Source of the DNA: Ruminococcus difficilis | Lineage (GTDB): Bacteria > Bacillota_A > Clostridia > Oscillospirales > Acutalibacteraceae | Direction of reading: 5' to 3' | Length of the DNA: 13,134 nt | Assembly (NCBI RefSeq): GCF_016680995.1 | Contig: NZ_JAEQMG010000198.1 | Coordinates: 1 to 13,134 of the forward strand | Translations under genes and position numbers: made by a program | Part shown: positions 7,455 to 12,964 of the stretch, one piece after another | Numbering within the stretch: position 1 is the stretch's first letter | How the letters are laid out: every line of letters starts with the position of its first letter | Notes under the pieces: model-generated | Database searches by the model: none | Told to the model about the DNA's origin: nothing | The model's input: only the letters and a program-made list of their open reading frames with translations

Positions 7455-8771
7455 CTACGTTTTATTATATAAATCGAATTGGAAAGCGAACGGTTTTGAA
7501 AAAGGATAACTAATTATCGCTTCACCAATATTCAGGTTACTCATATTCCAATCTTCAACTACATTACCACGCTGTCTTTCCTCGTGAATCGAATTCGATA
7601 AGGATTTATACTGTTCAAGAACAACATTTTTTCCATGTAGTTTTACAATATAATCTCTTGTAAATGCATCGTTTGCGTGAAAAGCAAAAACAGACGAAAA
7701 ACCAGAAAGAATGTTTTTACCTTTACTTTCACCATAAGCCTCGGCAAACTGACTTATACTCTGTAGTCCTGCAATTACTTTCAATCCTAAACTTCTTCCA
7801 AAATTCACGCCATCATCAATGTGTTGCATATTTGGCAACAAACGAAACTCATCGCAAATCAAATATACATTTCCCTTATTACTGCTTCTTCCTAAGACCT
7901 CTTTTAAAGCAAGGTCAAATAGTAAACTATAAACAGGAGATAAAGAATCTCCAATCGCCATGTCATACTCAATAAATAAAGTTTTTCCTCCGGCATTTCT
8001 TATGAAATTGCGGATTGAAAAACCGCCTTTCTCAGCAAATGAAGATACAAGCAGTTTTCTAGTGTTTTCAATCATTTCTGCATATACACCTAACGCTTGT
8101 TCGGATTGTCCATCACCAACATAACTTAACACCGAGGAAAACTGTGGATGAGATTTAATCATCGCAATAATATCTATTAGTGAAGCTTCTGCTAACGCTC
8201 TACTTAATTCTGAATTATATAAGCATTCCTTTTTATAATCAGGATCTTTTTTTCCCTCATTTAACATACATTGAAGAATTGTAGCAAACAAATCTCTTGC
8301 AGCATTTGGGAAGAAAGCATCTTTGCTTTTTTCTTTAGCTTCTTTGAACATTGTTAGTGACAACTCACGAGTGTTCAGACTTATTCTTTCTTCATTCCAA
8401 CCGTCTGCAACTAATTCTTTAAACAAATTCCACTTAACAGTTTGCGGAGTTGAAAAGCTACCACCAATTACATAGTCCTGATTATTTGCGAACAAGTCAT
8501 AATAATCACCTTTTGTATCAAAAACGATCATAACATCATTAGGTGTTAATCTTCGTTTGATCTGATCGACTATATGATAATAGACGTTTGTCTTTCCGCA
8601 GCCAGTTCCACCTATCATTAAAATATGTTTACTTAGAATATCTTGATTAAGGAATAGATTAGTATGGCTATTATTGAATTTACCCGGAATAGCAATTGTT
8701 GGAGCTGGTACGCTCGGAATAGCGTTATGTTCTATGACGCTACCATATAAAGGTATTGTTTTTGTAATCAT
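7455..8771 (-). CDS. TraG/VirD4/HerA-like P-loop ATPase
   Basis: A 438-aa ATPase of the FtsK-HerA-TraG superfamily. Walker A is GGTGCGKT (54-61). DTKGDYYDLF (85-94) is the conserved DxKGD block of TraG/VirD4-like proteins. Walker B is VYLICDEFRLL (302-312), and GLQSISQ (335-341) is the sensor strand. The end SKPFAFQFDLY is also typical. VirD4/TraD coupling proteins usually start with two membrane helices; this one starts with a short beta-rich stretch (IPLYG...IAIPGKF), so it should be soluble. Such ATPases pump DNA or proteins, or remodel DNA for a nuclease. No relaxase or other secretion gene is in the window, so conjugation is unlikely. The start has GGAG six bases before ATG. It probably works with the degenerate paralogue encoded right behind it. 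Confidence 0.9.
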   Translation of the reverse strand: MITKTIPLYGSVIEHNAIPSVPAPTIAIPGKFNNSHTNLFLNQDILSKHILMIGGTGCGKTNVYYHIVDQIKRRLTPNDVMIVFDTKGDYYDLFANNQDYVIGGSFSTPQTVKWNLFKELVADGWNEERISLNTRELSLTMFKEAKEKSKDAFFPNAARDLFATILQCMLNEGKKDPDYKKECLYNSELSRALAEASLIDIIAMIKSHPQFSSVLSYVGDGQSEQALGVYAEMIENTRKLLVSSFAEKGGFSIRNFIRNAGGKTLFIEYDMAIGDSLSPVYSLLFDLALKEVLGRSSNKGNVYLICDEFRLLPNMQHIDDGVNFGRSLGLKVIAGLQSISQFAEAYGESKGKNILSGFSSVFAFHANDAFTRDYIVKLHGKNVVLEQYKSLSNSIHEERQRGNVVEDWNMSNLNIGEAIISYPFSKPFAFQFDLYNKT

Positions 8772-8785
8772 TCTTTTCTCCGCTT

Positions 8786-8968
8786 TTATCGTGAATGCTT
8801 TCTGCTTTGATTATTGGTAATAGAATCTATTTTACTGAAAGCCTTGTTTTCAGATTCTTTAGTTGTTTGATTCAATTTATTATAGATACTTGTTCTAAGA
8901 GCTTTTAATTCTTTTATTCTTTCTTCAAGCGGTTGCTGTACGGTTGCTCTTTTAATACTATTACTCAT
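8786..8968 (-). CDS. 60-aa charged coiled-coil-like protein
   Basis: A short hydrophilic protein, not recognised. Residues 12-38 (LEERIKELKALRTSIYNKLNQ region) have the heptad spacing of a helical coiled coil. The rest, ESENKAFSKIDSITNNQSRK, is polar and resembles a stretch of the nuclease tail (KKSENAFTKIS). The ATG at 8968 is preferred: GAGG lies seven bases before it. An ATG two codons earlier (8974) overlaps the XRE gene stop as ATGA but sits one base from the same GAGG. It lies between the regulator and the ATPase with tight spacing, so it is part of the operon. It may be an adaptor for the ATPase (inference). Confidence 0.6.
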   Translation of the reverse strand: MSNSIKRATVQQPLEERIKELKALRTSIYNKLNQTTKESENKAFSKIDSITNNQSRKHSR

Positions 8969-8970
8969 CT

Positions 8971-9288
8971 TCATTCCTCATAAATCTCATTTTGCTTATC
9001 ATTAAATCTAATATAAAGATCGATAGGAAAAACACTTAGTTCCTTTAGCATTTCTCGTGTTGCTTCACATAGTTCAAAGAAAAAAACAATCGCTAAAAAA
9101 GTAGTCCATGTCATTTCTCTTTTTCCAGTTTCTATTGAATAATATGTTTGTCGTGACACACCTATTATATTTGCCATTTCTTCTTGGTTAATGTTTAATT
9201 TTACTCTTAAGGAAGCAAGATTCTGTTGAAGTATCGCTATGCTTGTTTCTTTGTATTCATCCTCTATAAGCCACTTTTCCTGAATCAA
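8971..9288 (-). CDS. XRE/Cro-CI family HTH transcriptional regulator (TTG start)
   Basis: A 105-aa protein with a clear HTH_3 domain: LRVKLNINQEEMANIIGVSRQTYYSIETGKREMTWTTFLAI, where QEEMANIIG and SRQTYYSIE are the two DNA-binding helices. A short acidic extension follows. The start is TTG at 9288-9286: a full AAAGGAGG stands six bases before it. An upstream in-frame ATG (9312) would encode the ribosome site itself as protein (KGG) and has no site of its own. It is second in the operon, so it is probably an autoregulator acting on the palindromic operators at 10066-10096 (inference). Use of TTG suggests deliberately low production. Confidence 0.88.
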   Translation of the reverse strand: MIQEKWLIEDEYKETSIAILQQNLASLRVKLNINQEEMANIIGVSRQTYYSIETGKREMTWTTFLAIVFFFELCEATREMLKELSVFPIDLYIRFNDKQNEIYEE

Positions 9289-9371
9289 TTTCGTTCCTCC
9301 TTTAATGTTCATTTGTTTGCAGACAACAATACTCTTATTTTCAATGATATTAGGTTTTTGAGCTTTGTCTC

Positions 9372-9974
9372 TTATTCAGCTTGCAAAATAAAAGTAACTA
9401 CTCCGTGATACTCCTCACATCCGGGAATAACGCCGTTTAATTCATCTAAACCAAGCAACACTCCATCATCAGAGAACATAGATGATGACAGTAGCGATTT
9501 ATTAGCTGCCCAGTCACATAATAATCTTGCTGAATTCTCAACATATTTCAAATGGACATCTCCAGTTATTGATTTCATAATAACACTACACCAAACCGAA
9601 GATGGATTTGAATTTTCGGAAATAATAGAAGCAACTAAAACCCCTTCATTTTCTGGAGTTACAACATCAGAAAACTCAGTCATTAGTCTAGTTCCTAAAG
9701 CTACACCAACATGATTATGTTCTGAATCGTTAAAAGTTGATGAGGCGTTATTGTGGAAATAGATGTAAACAAGATACTTCTTTCCGGCTGCGACAACAAC
9801 GGAATCGCTAAGATTAGTTGATTGAGGATTGATTTCTCCGATCTTCACAAAATATCTCTCATCACCAATTGTAGGATTATTAGTGATAGAATTAAATATA
9901 GGGTATGTTGCAGGGGCTTCCATTGTAAAGGTCGGTCTCTCGGGTCCCCACATCTTGTTTTTTTCGTTACTCAT
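9372..9974 (-). CDS. Uncharacterised beta-rich protein, WGPERPTFT family
   Basis: A 200-aa protein and the first gene of the operon. It opens with MWGPERPTFTMEAPATYPIF, then NSITNNPTIGDERYFV, a YLVYIYFHNNASS strand, SSVWC, and ends GLDELNGVIPGCEEYHGVVTF. I know this signature (WGPERPT[FY]T ... FNSIT.NP.IGDER.FV ... HNNA ... DG.IPGC..Y.G.VT[FY]) from uncharacterised proteins, often secreted or anchored, in actinobacteria and clostridia. This is recollection and not a search. Here no signal peptide or membrane helix is visible. The repeated short strands suggest a beta-sandwich. ATG at 9974 is preferred, with AAGGA about 11 bases upstream; ATG at 9986 sits next to that site. A ligand-binding or sensor part is plausible (inference). 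Confidence 0.75.
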   Translation of the reverse strand: MSNEKNKMWGPERPTFTMEAPATYPIFNSITNNPTIGDERYFVKIGEINPQSTNLSDSVVVAAGKKYLVYIYFHNNASSTFNDSEHNHVGVALGTRLMTEFSDVVTPENEGVLVASIISENSNPSSVWCSVIMKSITGDVHLKYVENSARLLCDWAANKSLLSSSMFSDDGVLLGLDELNGVIPGCEEYHGVVTFILQAE

Positions 9975-10021
9975 TATACTTGCCATCCTTAATTAAATTG
10001 ATAAATAATTGGCTAAACTTA

Positions 10022-10050
10022 TATTCATAGAGCAGTTTACTCTATGAATA
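10022..10050 (-). promoter_or_regulatory. 5'-terminal hairpin of the operon mRNA
   Basis: A perfect 11-bp stem (TATTCATAGAG with CTCTATGAATA) and a 7-base loop. The predicted transcription start falls on its first base, so the mRNA would begin with this hairpin. Such 5' stems commonly protect long mRNAs from 5'-end-dependent decay. It has no T-run, so it is not a terminator. It could alternatively be another operator. Confidence 0.6.
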
Positions 10051-10055
10051 ATATA

Positions 10056-10084
10056 ATTATACTATTTGACAAATAGTTTGTCAA
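10056..10084 (-). promoter_or_regulatory. Consensus sigma-A promoter of the leftward operon
   Basis: On the minus strand TTGACA (10084-10079) and TATAAT (10061-10056) are both perfect and exactly 17 bases apart. The expected start of transcription is about 10050-10049. A consensus promoter of this strength before a 10-kb operon makes sense only if it is repressed; the overlapping palindromes provide the operator. No other comparably good promoter was seen inside the operon. Confidence 0.88.
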
Positions 10085-10096
10085 TATGACAAACTA
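10066..10096. promoter_or_regulatory. Overlapping palindromic operator (three TGACAAA half-sites)
   Basis: Two perfect palindromes share their middle half. TTGACAAA (10066-10073) pairs with TTTGTCAA (10077-10084), 3 bases apart. TAGTTTGTCA (10074-10083) pairs with TGACAAACTA (10087-10096), also 3 bases apart. They cover the -35 box and spacer of the operon promoter, so bound protein would block RNA polymerase. The natural candidate binder is the XRE regulator encoded at 8971-9288 (inference). Confidence 0.8.
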
Positions 10097-10172
10097 CGAA
10101 AATTGAATTATCGAGGGATTTTGATATAAAATTAGATATAGATAAGTCACAAAAACAAATTGAATCCAGCTA

Positions 10173-10243
10173 TAGCTTTACTTGTGTTTCCAATAAATGG
10201 TATCACACAATTCAGCCTCAACTTAAGACATCAAGTAAAGCTA
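10173..10243. repeat. 12-bp inverted repeat around a 47-bp spacer at the truncation point
   Basis: TAGCTTTACTTG (10173-10184) and CAAGTAAAGCTA (10232-10243) are perfect inverted copies. The right copy overlaps the aberrant end of the truncated small gene. It may be the end of a small mobile unit, a decayed terminator, or a recombination scar. No target duplication was recognised. Confidence 0.5.
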
Positions 10244-10347
10244 AATACCGAAAAGATTATCAGCTCCGTTTTCAGTGTGTTAAGAGAACGAATGATGATA
10301 CTATGCTCGTCATCATCGAGGTAGAGATGATAATGAGGCTCTTTCAC
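10231..10347 (-). pseudogene. Truncated small mobile-element-associated protein gene
   Basis: 38 codons from GTG at 10347 (GAAGG eight bases upstream) to TGA at 10233-10231. The first 30 residues, ending HLYLDDDEHSIIIRSLNTLKTELI, resemble small clostridial mobile-element proteins of about 60 aa that continue with a GRYTDAVDE-like segment (recollection). Here the reading changes abruptly to IFSVFSFT and stops, at the 12-bp inverted repeat. The gene was probably cut by a DNA join at this point. Confidence 0.45.
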
Positions 10348-10362
10348 GGAAAGCACCTTCGA

Positions 10363-10590
10363 TTATCTCTCACGGTCTTTGGTGCGCTCCTGCTTCTGAC
10401 GGTAAAGCTCATCGGAAACGCGGGTAGCTATCTCGCCCAAAGCGGAACGCATCTGTGACAATTCGGAACGAGCGAATTGCTTATGGTTCAGGTGCAAAGC
10501 AAGTTGGCGGCGAACATCTGATACGGATAGATTTTGAAAAATATCTGTCCGGCGATAACGACTATTGTAACAGCTAATATAACAGAAAGA
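10363..10590 (-). pseudogene. C-terminal remnant of an unrecognised gene, probably mobile-element
   Basis: A leftward open frame ending at TAA (10365-10363) encodes SDVRRQLALHLNHKQFARSE, then LSQMRSALGEIATRVSDELY, and ends ERTKDRER. It is helical, highly charged, and codes like a real protein with higher G/C than the operon. No start with a ribosome site is seen: the frame runs up into the leader of the 10616 gene, so the upstream limit given is only approximate. It is followed after 15 bp by the truncated small gene, like two genes of one former operon. Function not recognised; a mobilisation-module protein is a guess. Confidence 0.4.
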
Positions 10591-10615
10591 GATTTGACAG
10601 CTAGGAGGTGCTGTT

Positions 10616-10966
10616 ATGTCAAACCATGATGATTTTGTTGATGAGTTTATTGAATATCAGATATTTGGGGATTCAATGAAGAACTTCGGCGGAGGCAATT
10701 CACGTAAGCCGAATAAGGGTTCCGGCTGCGGAACGACAGCTGTGATAATTGTGCTTATAATTATTGTGTTAGCTGTATTTGGTTCATGCGGCAAGAGCAA
10801 TCAAAAATCATACCCGTCCGGTTCGTATCAAAGGTCATACAACAACTCTTCAAGTTCTTATTCCGGCAATTCGTCAAAATCAGGCAGTTCAGAATCCTCT
10901 TGTTTAAAAAAGCCGGAATCATCTACCGTTCAACCGACTACCAAAAAGAACACATACAATGTCTAA
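10616..10966 (+). CDS. Small single-pass membrane protein, Gly/Ser-rich
   Basis: A 116-aa protein. An acidic N-terminus (DDFVDEFIEY) and a GGGNSRKPNKGSGCG linker precede one membrane helix, TTAVIIVLIIIVLAVFGSC (about residues 40-58). A Ser/Tyr/Asn-rich tail of some 55 residues follows and ends KNTYNV. AGGAGG seven bases before the ATG supports the start. Similar small proteins are common in Ruminococcus-type genomes, and some continue past this point with an acidic YDVxDYxDPEDFY-like end (recollection), so the stop here might be a truncation. The Cys after the helix is not a convincing lipobox. Function unknown. Confidence 0.7.
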   Translation: MSNHDDFVDEFIEYQIFGDSMKNFGGGNSRKPNKGSGCGTTAVIIVLIIIVLAVFGSCGKSNQKSYPSGSYQRSYNNSSSSYSGNSSKSGSSESSCLKKPESSTVQPTTKKNTYNV

Positions 10967-11152
10967 GCAACAGATAGTGTGATTATATCAAATTGGACGT
11001 TTATGTGCGTTCGGTATTCAGACTTATAAAAACAAAAGTATAGTTTGAATAGAATCCATTTTATGCTTATGAACAGCGAGATTATTCTAAACTGATTATT
11101 ATTTCTCATCAGACTAAGAAATATCACATAGAGTCGTGTGCGGTTGTTGTAT
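10967..11152. other. Spacer with no recognised gene
   Basis: AT-rich sequence with an imperfect inverted repeat near 11042-11095 (AGTTTGAATA against TATTCTAAACT). No credible promoter, terminator or coding frame was seen. Confidence 0.4.
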
Positions 11153-11434
11153 CTATAAATACCTTATGCTTTGCTTTGGTATGATATATCTTTTACCAAC
11201 TCTTATAGACTTTATTGTTCCTGCCTGAAGCAAATGATAAACACCACTTGTGCTAATTCGGAGTATTTCTTTTATTTCCTCTGGTGATATAACATCGGGA
11301 TACTCAGACAAAGTTTTCGACTTTTTATTATTCAAAATCCCTGCATTATTGCTCACAACCCAATGTGACATTCTTGTCAAAAAATATGAAACCTGTGTGA
11401 AAATTAGCACTCTCCCCTTGACAGTGCTAATCAA
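11153..11434 (-). CDS. Excisionase-like (MerR-type HTH) DNA-binding protein, probably a remnant
   Basis: Residues 45-93 of this frame form an excisionase-family helix-turn-helix: YPDVISPEEIKEILRISTSG, then VYHLLQAGTIKSIRVGKRYI and IPKQSI. In this family the HTH normally starts within the first 10 residues, so the upstream codons, which run into the hsp20 promoter, are probably not translated. The true start lies in about 11340-11300 but has no convincing ribosome site. The end is short by a few residues compared with usual members. No integrase is near. Most likely a leftover of an integrated element; a functional small regulator is possible. Confidence 0.5.
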   Translation of the reverse strand: MISTVKGRVLIFTQVSYFLTRMSHWVVSNNAGILNNKKSKTLSEYPDVISPEEIKEILRISTSGVYHLLQAGTIKSIRVGKRYIIPKQSIRYL

Positions 11435-11442
11435 GAGTGCTA
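11404..11442 (+). promoter_or_regulatory. CIRCE-type HrcA operator with an extra half-site
   Basis: TTAGCACTC (11404-11412), 9 bases, then CAGTGCTAA (11422-11430). This is CIRCE (TTAGCACTC-N9-GAGTGCTAA) with one change, G to C at 11422. A second right half, GAGTGCTA, follows at 11435-11442 and touches the -10 box. HrcA repressor bound here would silence hsp20 until heat or protein stress (known CIRCE biology). Confidence 0.88.
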
Positions 11443-11446
11443 TAAT
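11418..11446 (+). promoter_or_regulatory. Consensus sigma-A promoter of hsp20
   Basis: TTGACA (11418-11423) and TATAAT (11441-11446) are both perfect with a 17-base spacer. The -35 box overlaps the CIRCE spacer and right arm; the single CIRCE mismatch is exactly the C of TTGACA. The leader is about 105 bases, to the ATG at 11558. Confidence 0.88.
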
Positions 11447-11557
11447 ATAATCAGAACAAAGGAACAGAGAAGCACCAAAGGATCCGGGTGCTGAACCCTC
11501 CGTCCCCTTGCTCGAAGCAATGGAAACAATGTAACGAGTAAAAAGGAGGACTGACCT

Positions 11558-12001
11558 ATGTTGTATCCAAGTATTTTCGGTGAAAACTTATTCGACGATC
11601 TCTTCAGATTCCCTGATTTTAACAGAGACGTGGAGAAGAAGCTGTACGGTAAACACGCCGCCCAGGTCATGAAGACTGATGTTCATGAGCATGATGATCA
11701 CTATGAGATCGTGATCGACCTGCCGGGCTTCAAGAAAGATCAGATCAATCTTGAGCTTCAGAACGGTTATCTGACTGTCAGTGCCGCAAAGGGACTTGAC
11801 AAGGACGAAAAAGCTAAGAAGGGCAAGCTGATCCGTCAGGAGCGTTACGCAGGCGCAATGCAGAGGAGCTTCTATATCGGAGATACTGTTACAGAAGCCG
11901 ATGTGAAGGCGAAGTTTGAGGACGGTGTTTTGAACATCTGCGTTCCGAAGGCAGAGCCTAAGAAGCTGGAGAATCACAAGTATATTGCAATTGAGGGATA
12001 A
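11558..12001 (+). CDS. hsp20: Small heat shock protein Hsp20 (alpha-crystallin family)
   Basis: A 147-aa ATP-independent chaperone that binds unfolding proteins and keeps them soluble for refolding by other chaperones. The N-terminus LFDDLFRFPDF is the usual variable arm. The alpha-crystallin domain covers about residues 38-137, with VHEHDDHYEIVIDLPGFKKD, then INLELQNGYLTVSA, RQERYAGAMQRSFYIGDTV and KFEDGVLNICVPKAEP, all conserved landmarks. The start has GGAGG eight bases before ATG. It is a single-gene unit between a CIRCE-controlled promoter and a strong terminator. Its length is normal and no defect is seen. Codon use is richer in G/C than the leftward operon, consistent with a resident host gene. 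Confidence 0.96.
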   Translation: MLYPSIFGENLFDDLFRFPDFNRDVEKKLYGKHAAQVMKTDVHEHDDHYEIVIDLPGFKKDQINLELQNGYLTVSAAKGLDKDEKAKKGKLIRQERYAGAMQRSFYIGDTVTEADVKAKFEDGVLNICVPKAEPKKLENHKYIAIEG

Positions 12002-12032
12002 TACCTCGCTAAGTTATGATCCCAAAATGATG

Positions 12033-12077
12033 CTCCCCGGAGCTGTTCGTATGAGCAGTTCCGGGGAGTTTGTTTTT
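12033..12077 (+). terminator. Rho-independent terminator of hsp20
   Basis: A GC-rich stem, CTCCCCGGAGCTG against CAGTTCCGGGGAG with one G-U pair. It extends inward by three more pairs to a 4-base loop and is followed by TTTGTTTTT. Confidence 0.93.
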
Positions 12078-12150
12078 ATGTGATTTGAATGAATCATTAT
12101 CCTGCCATATCAAACAGGCTCTTGAAATTATTTTTGGAGAACGAGGTCAG

Positions 12151-12294
12151 CCTTCCGTTGCTCACCCATTTTCAGCCGAACACGGTCTTGTAATAGGTCA
12201 GCTTGCCTGTGAAGAAAAAAGCAACGAAATAACAGCGATTCCAAAACTTCTTGAAATGCTGGAGATAAAAGGATGTATTGTGACGATTGACGCA
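12151..12294 (+). pseudogene. ISAs1-family transposase fragment
   Basis: About 48 codons with the ISAs1/H-repeat core: [13 protein letters not shown], then [20 protein letters not shown] and GCIVTIDA, where the D of TIDA is the second catalytic aspartate region. Intact members are about 370 aa; both ends are missing. The frame runs on after TIDA but the sequence is no longer transposase-like. It cannot encode a working enzyme. Confidence 0.75.
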
Positions 12295-12513
12295 AGGGAT
12301 GATAAGGTTATCATTGGATGTATTGCAGATAAACAAGCGATTTTGTTTGATATGGATATACTGGTTTTACCTTTCGATGAAATAAAAGAAAAACGAGTAG
12401 GAAGAGTTTTGCCACCATATATAACAAAGATTCAGCAAAAGGTAGCAGCTAATATGGTTCGTGAAGGAGTATCCCCTTTACCTAAAGAATTGTTTATCTC
12501 TTTTGATGAGTAA
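12295..12513 (+). pseudogene. Fused unrecognised coding fragment
   Basis: Directly joined in frame to the transposase remnant. It reads [20 protein letters not shown], then [20 protein letters not shown], and ends [11 protein letters not shown] before TAA... (TAA at 12511-12513). It looks like genuine coding sequence, but I do not recognise it. No start or ribosome site of its own was seen at the join, so it is probably the 3' end of another gene captured by rearrangement. Confidence 0.4.
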
Positions 12514-12532
12514 TTGTCAAATGTTTTTTATG

Positions 12533-12718
12533 TCCTATACTCAGAATCGCTCTATTCAGGACGAGGAAACCTTTGGTATTATGAAGTACGACCGTTGGTA
12601 CAAAAGGTTGGTTCAAAGAGGTCAGTTAAATGTCAAACTCAAGATTTATCTGGTTTCTATTGGAGTCAATCTGCACATATTTTATAGCAAACTAAACAGA
12701 CTCCAAAAAGATTCCTGA
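12533..12718 (+). pseudogene. IS1182-family transposase C-terminal fragment
   Basis: About 60 codons matching the end of IS1182-type (DDE_Tnp_1_6) transposases: NRSIQDEETFGIMKYDRWYK (usual form RSIQ.EG.FG..K.D), then RLVQRG, NVKLKIYLVSIGVNLHIFY and a stop. The upstream catalytic part is absent. The glutamate of the DDE set is within the retained block. Confidence 0.75.
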
Positions 12719-12805
12719 TTTTTCAACAAACATCTCTTTGGAGCAAGAGGAGAGATCTATATACATTTTTCAGCAATAGACCATTTTTCCACTGAAAAAA
12801 GAACC

Positions 12806-12840
12806 GTGAAGAAATGAAGCTCTACACTTCATTTCTTCAC
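12806..12840. terminator. Perfect 14-bp hairpin after the IS1182 remnant
   Basis: GTGAAGAAATGAAG and CTTCATTTCTTCAC are separated by 7 bases. On the minus strand it is followed within five bases by TTTTTT, so it could stop leftward transcription. On the plus strand no T-run follows. It is probably the decayed end-of-transposase terminator of the IS. Confidence 0.55.
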
Positions 12841-12964
12841 AGCACTTAATCACTGACTGACCAAGTATGTGTCTGTGACTTAGTTAGAATCTTTCGGGAG
12901 TTCAAGTCCCTGACGCAAATCCGCCAAAAAAAATCTTTTTTGTACACTTAGGACAAGCGAAGAT

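Larger units (their letters stand above)
9975..10615. other. Intergenic junction between the operon and the downstream block
   Basis: This stretch of about 640 bases holds the operon leader and promoter (10022-10096), then AT-rich sequence with no feature seen to 10172. An inverted-repeat-bounded segment (10173-10243) and two leftward gene remnants (10231-10347 and from 10363 up) follow. The remnants are clearly richer in G/C than the operon, so a boundary between two DNA sources lies near 10230-10260. Confidence 0.6.

Noticed and set aside
6169..8771. Type VII secretion or conjugation machinery
   Set aside because: No WXG100 proteins, relaxase, or membrane channel genes are present, and the ATPases lack N-terminal membrane helices. 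They are better read as soluble relatives of TraG/VirD4.
925..9408. Rightward open frames inside the leftward operon
   Set aside because: Each lies wholly opposite a gene with clear domain motifs, and none shows a recognisable protein or a good ribosome site.
10022..10096. CRISPR repeats or an origin with iterons
   Set aside because: The repeats are overlapping palindromes within a consensus promoter, with no regular spacers and no replication gene.
10786..10977. Second rightward frame inside the 10616 gene
   Set aside because: Overlapping frame within the Ser-rich tail of the membrane protein, without a ribosome site or family signature.
11440..11977. Leftward open frames opposite hsp20 (11440-11670 and 11588-11977)
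   Set aside because: They are antisense shadows of a secure Hsp20 gene with no family motif or ribosome site.
12070..12513. A single intact 147-aa gene
   Set aside because: The start falls in the T-run of the hsp20 terminator, and the product is a mosaic of a transposase fragment and an unrelated piece, so it was split into remnants.
12860..12926. Complete tRNA gene
   Set aside because: The T-stem does not pair properly around TTCAAGT, the distance from the loop to CCA is about three bases too long, and no 5' acceptor strand matching CAAATCC was found upstream.
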